A stretch of DNA of 21,610 nt from JAKACA01 sp050010115 (GTDB lineage: Bacteria > Actinomycetota > Acidimicrobiia > Acidimicrobiales > Bog-793), in NCBI GenBank assembly GCA_050010115.1, contig JBEKLQ010000069.1:1-21610 (forward strand), written 5' to 3'. A program made the position numbers and the translations under genes. The notes under the pieces are model-generated. The model saw only the letters and a program-made list of their open reading frames with translations. It did not search any database and was not told where the DNA came from. This document shows positions 1 through 7,414 of the stretch, piece after piece. Each line of letters opens with the position of its first letter. The first letter of the stretch is position 1.

Positions 1-1425
1 GTTCCGATCGGCCGCGAGCGCGGTATCGCCGAGCGCTGCAGCGAGCGCTGCGCCCGCCCGCCAGGCCGCGTACGCGTAACCCTGCACCTCTGCGACAGCG
101 ATTGGAGCCTCAGGCAAGCGACCATCGGCGAACGACACCCCGTCCCAAGAGTCCTTCCAGCCTTGGTTGACGAGCCCGGATTCACTGATCCGTTGGTACT
201 CGATGTAGCCGTCGCCGTCCGGGTCCCCGGGACCCGCCATCCAATCCAGCGCGGCGTTGACGGCAGGGATCAAGGGACGTACGTCGGCCAACGGAGTGCC
301 CCAACGCCAGAGCTCGGCGACGAGCATCACAAAGAGAGGCGTGGCGTCTGCCGTCCCGTAGTACACGTTGCCGGAAGCGAACGAGAGTGACGCACGACCC
401 TCCTGGCGAACTTCGTGCAGGATCCGACCCGGTTGTTCTTCTGTGGCATCGTCATACCGCTTCCCCTGTAGGCGAGCGAGTGTCGTCGCTGTCGAGAGAG
501 CCAACGATGGCCCAAGGACCAGGGACATCCACGCCGTGAGTATGGAGTCGCGACCGAAGAGCGTCATGAACCACGGCGCTCCGGCTGCCACGACCGGCTC
601 GTGGGGGTGCGCCGGATCGAAGATCCGGAGGGCGCCGAGATCGATCCCGGCTCTGCGGAGCGAGAGTGCCAAAGCGGGGACATCGGTAGTGATCCGAGGA
701 AGACCGGCCTCCCAGGCTGCCTGTCGGGTCGCCGCGGGCGATGCCTCGACAGGCTGACCGCACCGGTGCAGAGACGGCAGTTCCTCCCCGGCCCGCACCG
801 CTGCCACTTCCAAGCAGGCCGACCACTCCTGCTTGCCCGGCAGGACGACGTGCCAGGAGATCGTTCCGTCGTCGGCGTCGAGGACACCTGCCGGATGAGG
901 GCGGACGATTGATCCTGCATCGGAGTCCGGCTCTCCCAGGCGTAGGGCCTCGCCCACGGCCGAAGCTGTGAGCATCGGTGGGGCGTGGCTTGCCTCCTTC
1001 ACCTCGATCACGCCGGCGAGGTCCGTCCCGACCGACACCAGGACGTCGACGGTCTGCTCCTGCTCAGCGAGGTTGCGGAGGCGCACGTCGGTCCGCAGGC
1101 CGTGCCCGACATGCAGCTCTCGCAGCACGAGAATCGTGTGGTCGTTCGTGCGGCCGGCCATCGCGGCTGAGAACGGCGCCGAAAGTGTGCACGCCAGAGG
1201 CTCGATCACCTCGCCCGACACCTGCAGGACCAGTCGTGACAGGACGCGGCGGTCGCCCACGAACAGGCCGCTCGGCCCCTGGCCGGTGATGTCGCCGCGC
1301 CGATCGCAGATGACAAAGCTCGCGCCACCGACGAGCGTGATACTTCCGGCATCGGGTGGGACAGCCTCTCCTGAGAACGTCCACGGAGTGAGGGCAGCGC
1401 CGGAATCTGCTAAGCCGCCTCTCAC
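1..1425 (-). CDS. Glycogen debranching-type amylo-alpha-1,6-glucosidase, 3' end cut by window edge
   Basis: The minus strand is open from GTG at 1425 to the window edge (475 codons) with no stop. The first ~230 residues match the N-terminal beta-rich domain of bacterial debranching enzymes (segments DRRGDITG, GLFVGDRRVLSRL, VGTDLAGVIEVKEA). From about residue 285 the (alpha/alpha)6 catalytic domain begins with the family signature PWFMTLFGRDS; GRDS lies at 291-294. Later conserved pieces include DGYIEYQR and NQGWKDSWDG. Enzymes of this family hydrolyse alpha-1,6 branches of glycogen-like glucans in the cytoplasm. The C-terminal third, with part of the catalytic site, lies outside the window. 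The GTG start overlaps the stop of a small upstream ORF and has no good ribosome site of its own, so coupling or a different start is possible. It diverges from a GT4 glycosyltransferase, a pairing often seen for this family. Family assignment is firm; the exact substrate is not known. Confidence 0.85.
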   Translation of the reverse strand, partial: MRGGLADSGAALTPWTFSGEAVPPDAGSITLVGGASFVICDRRGDITGQGPSGLFVGDRRVLSRLVLQVSGEVIEPLACTLSAPFSAAMAGRTNDHTILVLRELHVGHGLRTDVRLRNLAEQEQTVDVLVSVGTDLAGVIEVKEASHAPPMLTASAVGEALRLGEPDSDAGSIVRPHPAGVLDADDGTISWHVVLPGKQEWSACLEVAAVRAGEELPSLHRCGQPVEASPAATRQAAWEAGLPRITTDVPALALSLRRAGIDLGALRIFDPAHPHEPVVAAGAPWFMTLFGRDSILTAWMSLVLGPSLALSTATTLARLQGKRYDDATEEQPGRILHEVRQEGRASLSFASGNVYYGTADATPLFVMLVAELWRWGTPLADVRPLIPAVNAALDWMAGPGDPDGDGYIEYQRISESGLVNQGWKDSWDGVSFADGRLPEAPIAVAEVQGYAYAAWRAGAALAAALGDTALAADRN

Positions 1426-1496
1426 GTGCTGCTGCCTGTGTTGATGGACCCGTCGTCGTAATTGCAGGCCGGTCGCATGCAAGAGTGGTCGCTCAT
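1422..1496 (-). CDS. Small 24-residue ORF translationally linked to the debranching enzyme
   Basis: An ATG at 1496-1494 is preceded by an excellent ribosome-binding site (GAGGAG, five bases upstream of the ATG), better than any site near the debranching enzyme start. The reading frame runs 24 codons, starts MSDHSCMRPAC and ends GSINTGSST, then stops at a TGA that overlaps the GTG of the debranching enzyme (GTGA, 1425-1422). Two readings are possible. It may be a real leader peptide whose translation feeds the downstream gene. Or it may be the true N-terminus of the enzyme, separated from it by a frameshift in the organism or the assembly. I recognise no family. Confidence 0.4.
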   Translation of the reverse strand: MSDHSCMRPACNYDDGSINTGSST

Positions 1497-1722
1497 CGGT
1501 GCTCCTCGGACCTGGAGCAGCCGAACTGGCGCGCCGCCTGTCAGCGTACGCCCCAGGCGCGGTCCTGAGTCCAGCCACCTTCCCCGAGGGGCGCGATCCG
1601 GAAATCGGCGGTAAACTAAAGTTTCCCACTTGGGAGGGACGGCCCGCGAGGCTCGGCGAGAGGGTGTACCCCCGTTGCCGACTGGCTCAAGCCTCTTCTG
1701 AGCATCACCGCAGAGGAGAGCT
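1497..1722. promoter_or_regulatory. Divergent promoter region with AT-rich inverted repeat
   Basis: This 226-base gap separates the minus-strand glycosidase arm from the plus-strand glycosyltransferase. It contains one AT-rich island at 1611-1624 in otherwise GC-rich DNA. Within it, AAACT-AA-AGTTT (1613-1624) forms a short inverted repeat, and TANNNT -10-like hexamers occur on both strands (TAAACT 1612-1617 and TAAAGT 1617-1622 on plus; TAGTTT on minus). I see no matching -35 boxes. The position is right for back-to-back promoters with a shared operator, but this is inference from composition and symmetry only. Confidence 0.35.
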
Positions 1723-2961
1723 GTGCCGAGTCGAAGCCTGCCCGAACAATCGTCGATGGCGAGCGCGGCACATCGCTCATCGCCTGGTCGGCCTGCCGAG
1801 TCGTCAACGGCCGAGCTACACGCGCGTCCGGTCTTCGGTGAGCCAGGCATTCGGCGCATCGGGCTCACGCCGCACGAACCCCATACTCCGGCGGCTACGG
1901 GGGACCGGCTGCGCATCGGGCTGCTCGCCCCTCCCTGGCTCCCCGTGCCCCCGATCGGATACGGCGGCACAGAAGCTGTGGTGGATCGCCTCGCAAGAGG
2001 GTTCCAGAAGGCGGGCCACCACGTGGTGCTGTTCGCCGCCCCCGGCTCGAGCTGTCCGGTCGACACCCGCTCGGTGGTGTCGTTCGAGGCTCGTGACCTG
2101 GGAGCAGCCGTGACCGAAGTCCGGCACGTCCTCGCTGGCTACGAGGCGTTCGGCGACTGCGACGTCGTCCACGATCACACTCTCGCCGGGCTGCTCGAGT
2201 CGACTCGCCATCCGGCCGTCCCGACCGTGACGACGTGCCACGGCCCGCTCGCGGGCGACCTGCGGGACATCTACGCTCGCGTCGCTCGGCGACTGCCGGT
2301 GATTGCCATCTCCCATGCCCAGGCGCTTCAGGCACCGGAGATCCCGGTCGCCGCCGTGATCCACCACGGGCTCGACGTCGACGAATTCCCCATGGGTACC
2401 GGTTCCGGCGGTTACCTCCTCTTCCTCGGCCGGATGAGCCCGGAGAAGGGAGCTCATCGCGCCATCGATATCGCCGAGAAGGCGGGTATACCCCTTGTCC
2501 TCGCCGCGAAGATGCGCGAGCCAGCCGAGCGGCAGTATTTCGACGAGTTCGTGCGTCCCGCGCTCGGGCACGGGGCCGAGTACATCGGGGAGGTTGCCGG
2601 CGCCGAGAAACTCCGCCTGCTCGGTGACGCTGTCGCGCTCCTCAACCCGATCCGTTGGGCCGAGCCCTTCGGCCTCGTCATGGTCGAGGCGCTCGCCTGC
2701 GGCACGCCCGTGCTCACGCACCCTGTCGGTGCCGCCCCTGAGATCGTCGACCACGCCCGCACCGGCTTCCTCTGCGGGTCTGACGAGGAGCTTGCGGCTG
2801 CAGCGTCACTCGCCTCGGGACTCGACCGCTCGCGCTGTCGAGATGCGGTGCTCAGGCGTTTCTCGACAGCGCGGATGGTCGACCGGCACCTGTCCCTCTT
2901 CGACAAGGTGCTGGGCTCTTCTGCTGCGCAGTCGATGGAGGCTGTCGAGGTCGCCTCCTGA
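1723..2961 (+). CDS. GT4-family glycosyltransferase
   Basis: A 412-residue GT-B retaining glycosyltransferase. The start is GTG 1723, supported by GAGGAG ending three to four bases upstream. The first ~60 residues are a low-complexity tail; the N-terminal Rossmann domain begins near RIGLLAPPW and holds the glycine-rich acceptor-side loop YGGTE (80-84). The C-terminal domain opens with FLGRMSPEKG and carries EPFGLVMVEALACGTPV from residue 314; E314 and E322 are the EX7E pair that binds the sugar nucleotide in GT4 enzymes. There is no signal peptide or membrane segment, so it should be cytosolic. It diverges from a glycogen-debranching-type enzyme, so a role in an alpha-glucan or compatible-solute pathway is plausible, but neither donor nor acceptor can be read from sequence. 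Family confidence is high. Confidence 0.88.
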   Translation: MPSRSLPEQSSMASAAHRSSPGRPAESSTAELHARPVFGEPGIRRIGLTPHEPHTPAATGDRLRIGLLAPPWLPVPPIGYGGTEAVVDRLARGFQKAGHHVVLFAAPGSSCPVDTRSVVSFEARDLGAAVTEVRHVLAGYEAFGDCDVVHDHTLAGLLESTRHPAVPTVTTCHGPLAGDLRDIYARVARRLPVIAISHAQALQAPEIPVAAVIHHGLDVDEFPMGTGSGGYLLFLGRMSPEKGAHRAIDIAEKAGIPLVLAAKMREPAERQYFDEFVRPALGHGAEYIGEVAGAEKLRLLGDAVALLNPIRWAEPFGLVMVEALACGTPVLTHPVGAAPEIVDHARTGFLCGSDEELAAAASLASGLDRSRCRDAVLRRFSTARMVDRHLSLFDKVLGSSAAQSMEAVEVAS

Positions 2962-2997
2962 CCGCAATCCAAGCGGATGCGTCGTGACGGCGCCGCC

Positions 2998-3105
2998 TCA
3001 CACGACCTCGGCGGGCTCCTCGGTGCGCACCCCGCTGGCGACGCCGGCCATCAACAGGCCGATCGCCTCGCGGGTGCTCGTGTGAGGGTCGGCCGAACCG
3101 ATGAT
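2998..3105 (-). pseudogene. Coding-like 3' remnant of an unrecognised gene
   Basis: The 222 bases between the glycosyltransferase and the LLM gene hold no complete gene. The minus strand from 3105 to a TGA at 3000-2998 reads as 35 codons, almost all ending in G or C, giving a credible C-terminus (STREAIGLLMAGVASG near the middle, ending EEPAEVV). The frame stays open upstream to a TAG at 3171-3169, but the codon bias fades and there is no ATG/GTG start with a ribosome site. This looks like the tail of a gene that lost its 5' part. I do not recognise the family, and chance remains possible because GC-rich DNA often mimics codon bias. Confidence 0.3.
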
Positions 3106-3183
3106 CGAACCCGTTGCTCGCCGGGGTGTCGAGCCCGAAGGTCCTGTGCGCGGGCCGCCCGTCCAGAGCTACCCCAGGTGCAG

Positions 3184-4116
3184 TCAGGCGACGGCGGGCA
3201 GTACCTCATCGGCGACCAAGCGCAGGTGATCGATATCGGCCAGATCGAGCACCTGGAGGTAGATCCTGGCGGCCCCGGCCGCACCGTAGGTCCTCAGGGT
3301 GTCGATGACCTCGTCGGGAGTGCCGGCCGCGCCGTTGCGCCTGAGCTCGTCCGGTGCCCGCCCGATGTTGGCCGCGCGCACCTCGAGCTCACTCTCGTCG
3401 CCGCCGCAGCACAGGACGAGCGCGGCCGAGCGCTGGACCGAGTCCGGGTCACGTCCGATCGAGCGGCAGGCATCGTCGACGAGGCGGTACTGCCGCTCGA
3501 CGACCTCGAGAGGGGAGAATGCCACGTTGAACTCGTCGGCGAAGCGGGCGGCGAGCGCCGGAGTCCGGCGAGCACCGTGACCTCCGACGATGATCGGTGG
3601 CCGGGGACGCTGCACTGGCTTGGGGAGAGCGGGACCTGGCTCGAGTCGATAGTGGCGGCCGAGGAACTGGAACTGCTCGCCTACCGGCGTCTCCCAGAGC
3701 CCGGTGATGATAGCCAGTTGCTCCTCGAGGCGGTTGAACCGCTCGCCCAGCGAAGGGAATGCAATCCCGTACATCTGATGCTCGGCCTCATACCAGCCGG
3801 CGCCCAGGCCGAGCTCGACCCGCCCTCCGCTCATGGCGTCCACCTCGGCGACAGCGACGGCGAGCGGGCCGGGGAGGCGGAACGTTGCGGCCGTCAGCAG
3901 CGTGCCGAGCCGGATCCGCTCGGTGTCGCGAGCAAGGCCGGCCAGCGTGATCCACGCGTCGGTCGGACCTGGCAAGCCACTGACATCACCCATCTTCAGG
4001 TAGTGGTCGGAGCGGAAGAAACCCCCATAGCCACACTCCTCGGCCGCTCGTGCCACCGCCAGCAGATCGTCATAGGTGGCACCCTGCTGCGGCTCGGTGA
4101 ATATGCGTAGTTCCAT
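3184..4116 (-). CDS. LLM-class, probably F420-dependent, oxidoreductase
   Basis: A 310-residue luciferase-like monooxygenase fold (TIM barrel). The N-terminus has the family pattern: first strand MELRIFTEPQ, then the helix YDDLLAVARAAEECGYGGFFRSDHY, with TERIRLGTLLTAATFRLPGPLA and GRVELGLGAGWYEAEHQMYG, the segment that lines the cofactor site in F420-dependent members. PPIIVGGHGARRTPALAARFADEFNV follows. Actinobacterial enzymes of this type usually use coenzyme F420 for hydride transfer; FMN cannot be excluded. The substrate is unknown. The ATG at 4116 lies 19 bases after the stop of the phosphotriesterase-like gene with only a weak ribosome site, so it is probably expressed from the same transcript. 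It ends the minus-strand run. Confidence 0.85.
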   Translation of the reverse strand: MELRIFTEPQQGATYDDLLAVARAAEECGYGGFFRSDHYLKMGDVSGLPGPTDAWITLAGLARDTERIRLGTLLTAATFRLPGPLAVAVAEVDAMSGGRVELGLGAGWYEAEHQMYGIAFPSLGERFNRLEEQLAIITGLWETPVGEQFQFLGRHYRLEPGPALPKPVQRPRPPIIVGGHGARRTPALAARFADEFNVAFSPLEVVERQYRLVDDACRSIGRDPDSVQRSAALVLCCGGDESELEVRAANIGRAPDELRRNGAAGTPDEVIDTLRTYGAAGAARIYLQVLDLADIDHLRLVADEVLPAVA

Positions 4117-4135
4117 GGGCTCGGTCTAGCGGTGC

Positions 4136-5095
4136 TCAGCCCTCGAAGAAGCGCCTCGGGCTCGAGACGAGCATCTCGTCCACCTGCGCCTCGGTCACCC
4201 CTCGGTCGAGGAGCGCCGGCACCACGTCGCGGACGATGTGCAGGTAGTGCCAGTTCGGCAGCCCCGGTTTGAAGGCCGGGTCGATCCAGTCGATGTAGCA
4301 GGCGGCGTCATGGCTGAGCACCATCTGGCCGGCGTAGCCCCGCCGACACATCTCGGCCACGATCCCGACCCGTCCCTCGAAGTCGAGCGTGGCGTCGATC
4401 CCGAAACGGTCCATGCCGAGCATGAACCCGTTCTCGGCAAGCGCGGTGAGGTGTTCGGCATCGGTCGAGTCCCCACTGTGGGCGAGCAGCACGCGGTCGA
4501 AGGCCACACCCTCGGAGCCGAGGACCTGTTTCACGGCGAGGCCGGTCTGCGAACCGGGGTGCGTATGGACCATGATCGGGGCGCCGGTGCGCAGCTGGGC
4601 CGCCGCCACTGCCCGCAGCACCCGCTCGACACCCGGCATCAGGCCGTGCTCGTCGATCGCGCATTTGAGAAACCCAGCCCGTACCTCTGTACCCCGCACC
4701 CCCTCTTCCAGATCGCGCACGAAGAGGTCGACCATCGGATCGGGCAGCCCGGGGATGACTCCGGGCCCGCGGAAGAAGAAGAAGTGAGGCACGTCCGTGT
4801 AGGTGTAGACGCCCGTGGCCACGATGATGTTGAGGTCGACCTCGGCCTGGATGCGGGCGATCCGCCCGATGTCACGCCCGAGCCCGTCCACGGTCGGATC
4901 CGCGATCGTTGAGATGCCTGCCGCCGCCAGCTCATTCAGCTTGGCGATGGCATTGGCGACCTGCTCCTCCTCGTCCCACTCATCGGACCATTGCCGCTGG
5001 GAGTCAGGACTCAGCACGAAGACGTGCTCGTGCATGAGCGTTCGCCCGAGATCGGCAGTCTCGACCGGGCCTCGGGCGGTCTGGACGATGGTCAT
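4136..5095 (-). CDS. Phosphotriesterase-family metal hydrolase (lactonase-like)
   Basis: An amidohydrolase-superfamily TIM barrel of 319 residues. I chose ATG 5095 rather than the in-frame ATG at 5113, because AAGGAG sits seven to eight bases before 5095 and nothing suitable precedes 5113. All binuclear metal ligands of the phosphotriesterase family are visible: HxH at H22/H24 (LMHEHVF), bridging lysine K144 (GFLKCAIDEHG), H177 (VHTHPG), H206 (LAHSGDS) and D263 (LSHDA). The length fits phosphotriesterase-like lactonases and phosphotriesterase-homology proteins. An unusual run of four phenylalanines (PHFFFFRGPG, 103-112) lies in the loop after strand 3, near the substrate pocket, hinting at a hydrophobic substrate. 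The likely reaction is hydrolysis of a lactone or ester; true phosphotriesterase activity is less likely. It lies 33 bases downstream of the acyltransferase and just upstream of the LLM oxidoreductase. Confidence 0.87.
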   Translation of the reverse strand: MTIVQTARGPVETADLGRTLMHEHVFVLSPDSQRQWSDEWDEEEQVANAIAKLNELAAAGISTIADPTVDGLGRDIGRIARIQAEVDLNIIVATGVYTYTDVPHFFFFRGPGVIPGLPDPMVDLFVRDLEEGVRGTEVRAGFLKCAIDEHGLMPGVERVLRAVAAAQLRTGAPIMVHTHPGSQTGLAVKQVLGSEGVAFDRVLLAHSGDSTDAEHLTALAENGFMLGMDRFGIDATLDFEGRVGIVAEMCRRGYAGQMVLSHDAACYIDWIDPAFKPGLPNWHYLHIVRDVVPALLDRGVTEAQVDEMLVSSPRRFFEG

Positions 5096-5128
5096 CAGCG
5101 TCTCCTTGCTCATAGTGGATCGGGCCCG

Positions 5129-7333
5129 TCACGGATGGTCGTTGGGGCACACGGCCGGGGTCGGGTACTGGTAGGCCACGTGGTTCAGTCGCCAGGACCC
5201 CTCCCACCACGTCGCCGAGGGATTCGGGAGCTTCAGGAAGGTCCGGAGGTCCACGTAGAGCGCCGCCGCGTACCGTGCGGCGCCTGCTGGGCAGAAGTGC
5301 ACATTGTCGACCATCCGCACGCGCTCCCACTCGCTCTTTGGGGCTTTCGGGTTGCCCTCGGGGGGCAACCAGTCGGAGAAGCCCCCGTGCAACAGCACGG
5401 AGTCGCCGATGGGCAGGTACAGGACCCGGCCTGGGAACTCCGACGTCAGCGATGCCGCGATCGAGTCCCACCGGTTGATCGCCGCTATCACGTGGGCGAG
5501 GTAGGCCGGCTCATTGACCGTCACCGACGCGTCAGGGCCGGGCTGCGGGAACTGCTGGAAGATGACTCCTCGGACCCCGTAGCCCAGAAGCTCCCTTACG
5601 AAGCTGGCAAGCTCTACCCGGTACCGAGAGGGGTGCTGCCAGGCGAGGCCGTTGTCCCAGCTCCACATTCCGATCACGAGTTGGGGGTGAGTGGCGGTGA
5701 CCCACCCGGCGATCTCGCTTCGCCACCCGCCCGGCGCCGCCGTGAGCCCCCAGCCCCACTGCGATTGGTTCACGACCGTGACGACGCCCGTCGACTGCAG
5801 CAGTGCCTGCACCGCAGGGCTGTCGGACAGCATCACGGAATCGCCGACGAGCAGGACCCGCAGCGGGTGCGCCTTCGTCGGGATGCTCCCGAGTTGGATG
5901 GGCTTTCCCACCACAGGTGAGGTGGTGCTTGTCGTCTTCGCCGCGTTCGCCCCACTCGTCGTCGGCGGTGGCGATGTGATGACTCGGGTCGGCGGTTCAG
6001 ATGTGGTGGCGAGGGCCGCCGGCACCGTCGTAGCCAGCACGACGAGCGCCGTCGCTCCCATCATGACGGGCGCAACCGCCAGCCGTAGGGCGGACGGCAG
6101 CTTGGCCAACAGCCCGTGCCGGATCGGCTGCTCGAGCGCGTAGAAGCTGGCGGTGGCGAGCACCAGCATCACCGCGACCCTGAGCGCGTCGAGCGGGAGC
6201 TCCGCCAAGCCGGTGCGCACCGGGGACAGCTCGACGATGACCGGCCAGTGCCACAGGTAGATGCCGTAGGAGATGCGGCCGAGGAAGCGGAGCGGTCGAA
6301 GGGACAAGGCGCGGGCGAGCGGTCCCGCGATGGCCTGCCGTACGTCGGCGACCAGGGCCGTCGCTGCCACCGCACAGAGAAGAAACCCGCCCTCGAACAT
6401 CCAGGTGCGGGGGTCCCCGCTCGCCGTGCCAGCTGTGGCCCAGCAGACGGCGAGGACCGCCAGCGCCAGTGGCGAGGCCAGCGCGAGCGCTCGTCTTGCC
6501 CTTGGGGTCGGCTGCGGCCTCGCCGCCACCAACATCGCCAGCGTGGCGCCCGTGAGCAGGTCAAAGGCTCTCGTGTCCGTGCCGTAGTACAGGCGGTTGA
6601 CTGATGCGCCGTGCAGCGAGAGGTACGCCATCCAGGCGGCCGAGACCAACGTGCCGCCAGCGGTGAGCACCACGCCGGGGCGACGCCAGGCCGCAACCTC
6701 GCACCGAACGGGCCCCTGGTCGGTGGCGGTCTCGGCGTCGGATTCGGTCTCCGCCTCGCGCGCGCCCAGTTCCGGCTGCCTCCGAGAGCGTCGCCGCCGG
6801 CTTGATACCCGCGTCAAGGCGACGATGATGAGGGGCCACACCAGATAGAACTGCTCCTCGATCGCCAGCGACCAGGTGTGCTTGAGGGGAGACGGCAGGC
6901 TGAACTGGTCGAAGTACGACTGATGAGCGGCGATGAAGTACCAGTTGGCACAGTATCCGATCGTGGCCAGCGCATCTCCGCGGAGCTGACCAAGGTCCAC
7001 GGGAAGGCCCTGGTTCGCGAGCGACGTGTAGGCGCACACGGCGACGAGCATGAGGAGCAGCGCCGGCAGGAGTCGGCGGGCCCGGTGTCCCCAGAAGCGG
7101 CCGAGTCGGACCGTTCCGGTGTTGGACCACTCTTCGACGAGCAGGCTCGTGATGAGGAAACCCGACAGCACGAAGAAGAGGTCGACGCCGAGGTAGCCGC
7201 CGGAAGCCCACCCGAGACCCAGGTGGTAGGCGACCACGCCGGTGACGGCAAGGGCGCGGACTCCATCGAGGGCCGGCACGTAACGCCCCAATACGGCGTT
7301 GGTCTCCGAGGTCGAGAAGACCGACCTACTCAT
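5129..7333 (-). CDS. Acyltransferase-3 (OafA/YrhL-like) membrane protein with C-terminal SGNH domain
   Basis: A 734-residue polytopic membrane acyltransferase. The frame runs open a further 850 bases upstream, but that part is antisense to the di-iron gene, so I start at ATG 7333. The N-terminal motif YVPALDGVRALAV, a conserved histidine (VVAYHLG) and YLGVDLFFVLSGFLIT are classic for the family, as is KHTWSLAIEEQFYLVWP. About ten hydrophobic segments span residues 15-450, interrupted by a charged Arg/Glu-rich loop after TRVSS. A Thr/Pro/Ser-rich linker leads to a hydrolase-like SGNH domain with GDSV (~495), a WSWDNG block and DNVHFCPAG (~676). Such proteins O-acylate cell-surface or exported glycans, the SGNH domain acting outside the membrane. 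The ATG is preceded by TACGAT six bases away, with no ribosome site. Confidence 0.9.
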   Translation of the reverse strand: MSRSVFSTSETNAVLGRYVPALDGVRALAVTGVVAYHLGLGWASGGYLGVDLFFVLSGFLITSLLVEEWSNTGTVRLGRFWGHRARRLLPALLLMLVAVCAYTSLANQGLPVDLGQLRGDALATIGYCANWYFIAAHQSYFDQFSLPSPLKHTWSLAIEEQFYLVWPLIIVALTRVSSRRRRSRRQPELGAREAETESDAETATDQGPVRCEVAAWRRPGVVLTAGGTLVSAAWMAYLSLHGASVNRLYYGTDTRAFDLLTGATLAMLVAARPQPTPRARRALALASPLALAVLAVCWATAGTASGDPRTWMFEGGFLLCAVAATALVADVRQAIAGPLARALSLRPLRFLGRISYGIYLWHWPVIVELSPVRTGLAELPLDALRVAVMLVLATASFYALEQPIRHGLLAKLPSALRLAVAPVMMGATALVVLATTVPAALATTSEPPTRVITSPPPTTSGANAAKTTSTTSPVVGKPIQLGSIPTKAHPLRVLLVGDSVMLSDSPAVQALLQSTGVVTVVNQSQWGWGLTAAPGGWRSEIAGWVTATHPQLVIGMWSWDNGLAWQHPSRYRVELASFVRELLGYGVRGVIFQQFPQPGPDASVTVNEPAYLAHVIAAINRWDSIAASLTSEFPGRVLYLPIGDSVLLHGGFSDWLPPEGNPKAPKSEWERVRMVDNVHFCPAGAARYAAALYVDLRTFLKLPNPSATWWEGSWRLNHVAYQYPTPAVCPNDHP

Positions 7334-7339
7334 CACCCA

Positions 7340-7345
7340 ATCGTA
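7340..7345 (-). promoter_or_regulatory. Putative leaderless -10 element of the acyltransferase gene
   Basis: On the minus strand TACGAT is followed by six bases (TGGGTG) and then the ATG at 7333. This TANNNT hexamer is placed so that transcription would begin at or next to the start codon. There is no purine-rich ribosome site upstream of the ATG. High-GC actinobacteria often make such leaderless transcripts. No clear -35 is visible. The alternative is a GTG start one codon earlier. Confidence 0.45.
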
Positions 7346-7402
7346 GCTGGGGTCATACAGCCTCCTCCGGGCGCTCGTCCGCCGTTGTGATCGCCGCCCG
7401 AT

Positions 7403-7408
7403 TAGCAT
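7403..7408 (+). promoter_or_regulatory. Putative leaderless -10 element of the di-iron protein gene
   Basis: TAGCAT is followed by exactly six bases (CTGAGG) and the GTG start at 7415, the same geometry as on the opposite strand. The only purine run (GAGG) abuts the start codon and is too close to act as a normal ribosome site. The call rests on the hexamer, the spacing and the absence of a Shine-Dalgarno sequence. No convincing -35 is seen. Confidence 0.45.
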
Positions 7409-7414
7409 CTGAGG

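Noticed and set aside
2977..4110. 377-residue plus-strand open frame
   Set aside because: Antisense to the LLM oxidoreductase, with composition typical of a GC-rich shadow frame and no recognisable motifs.
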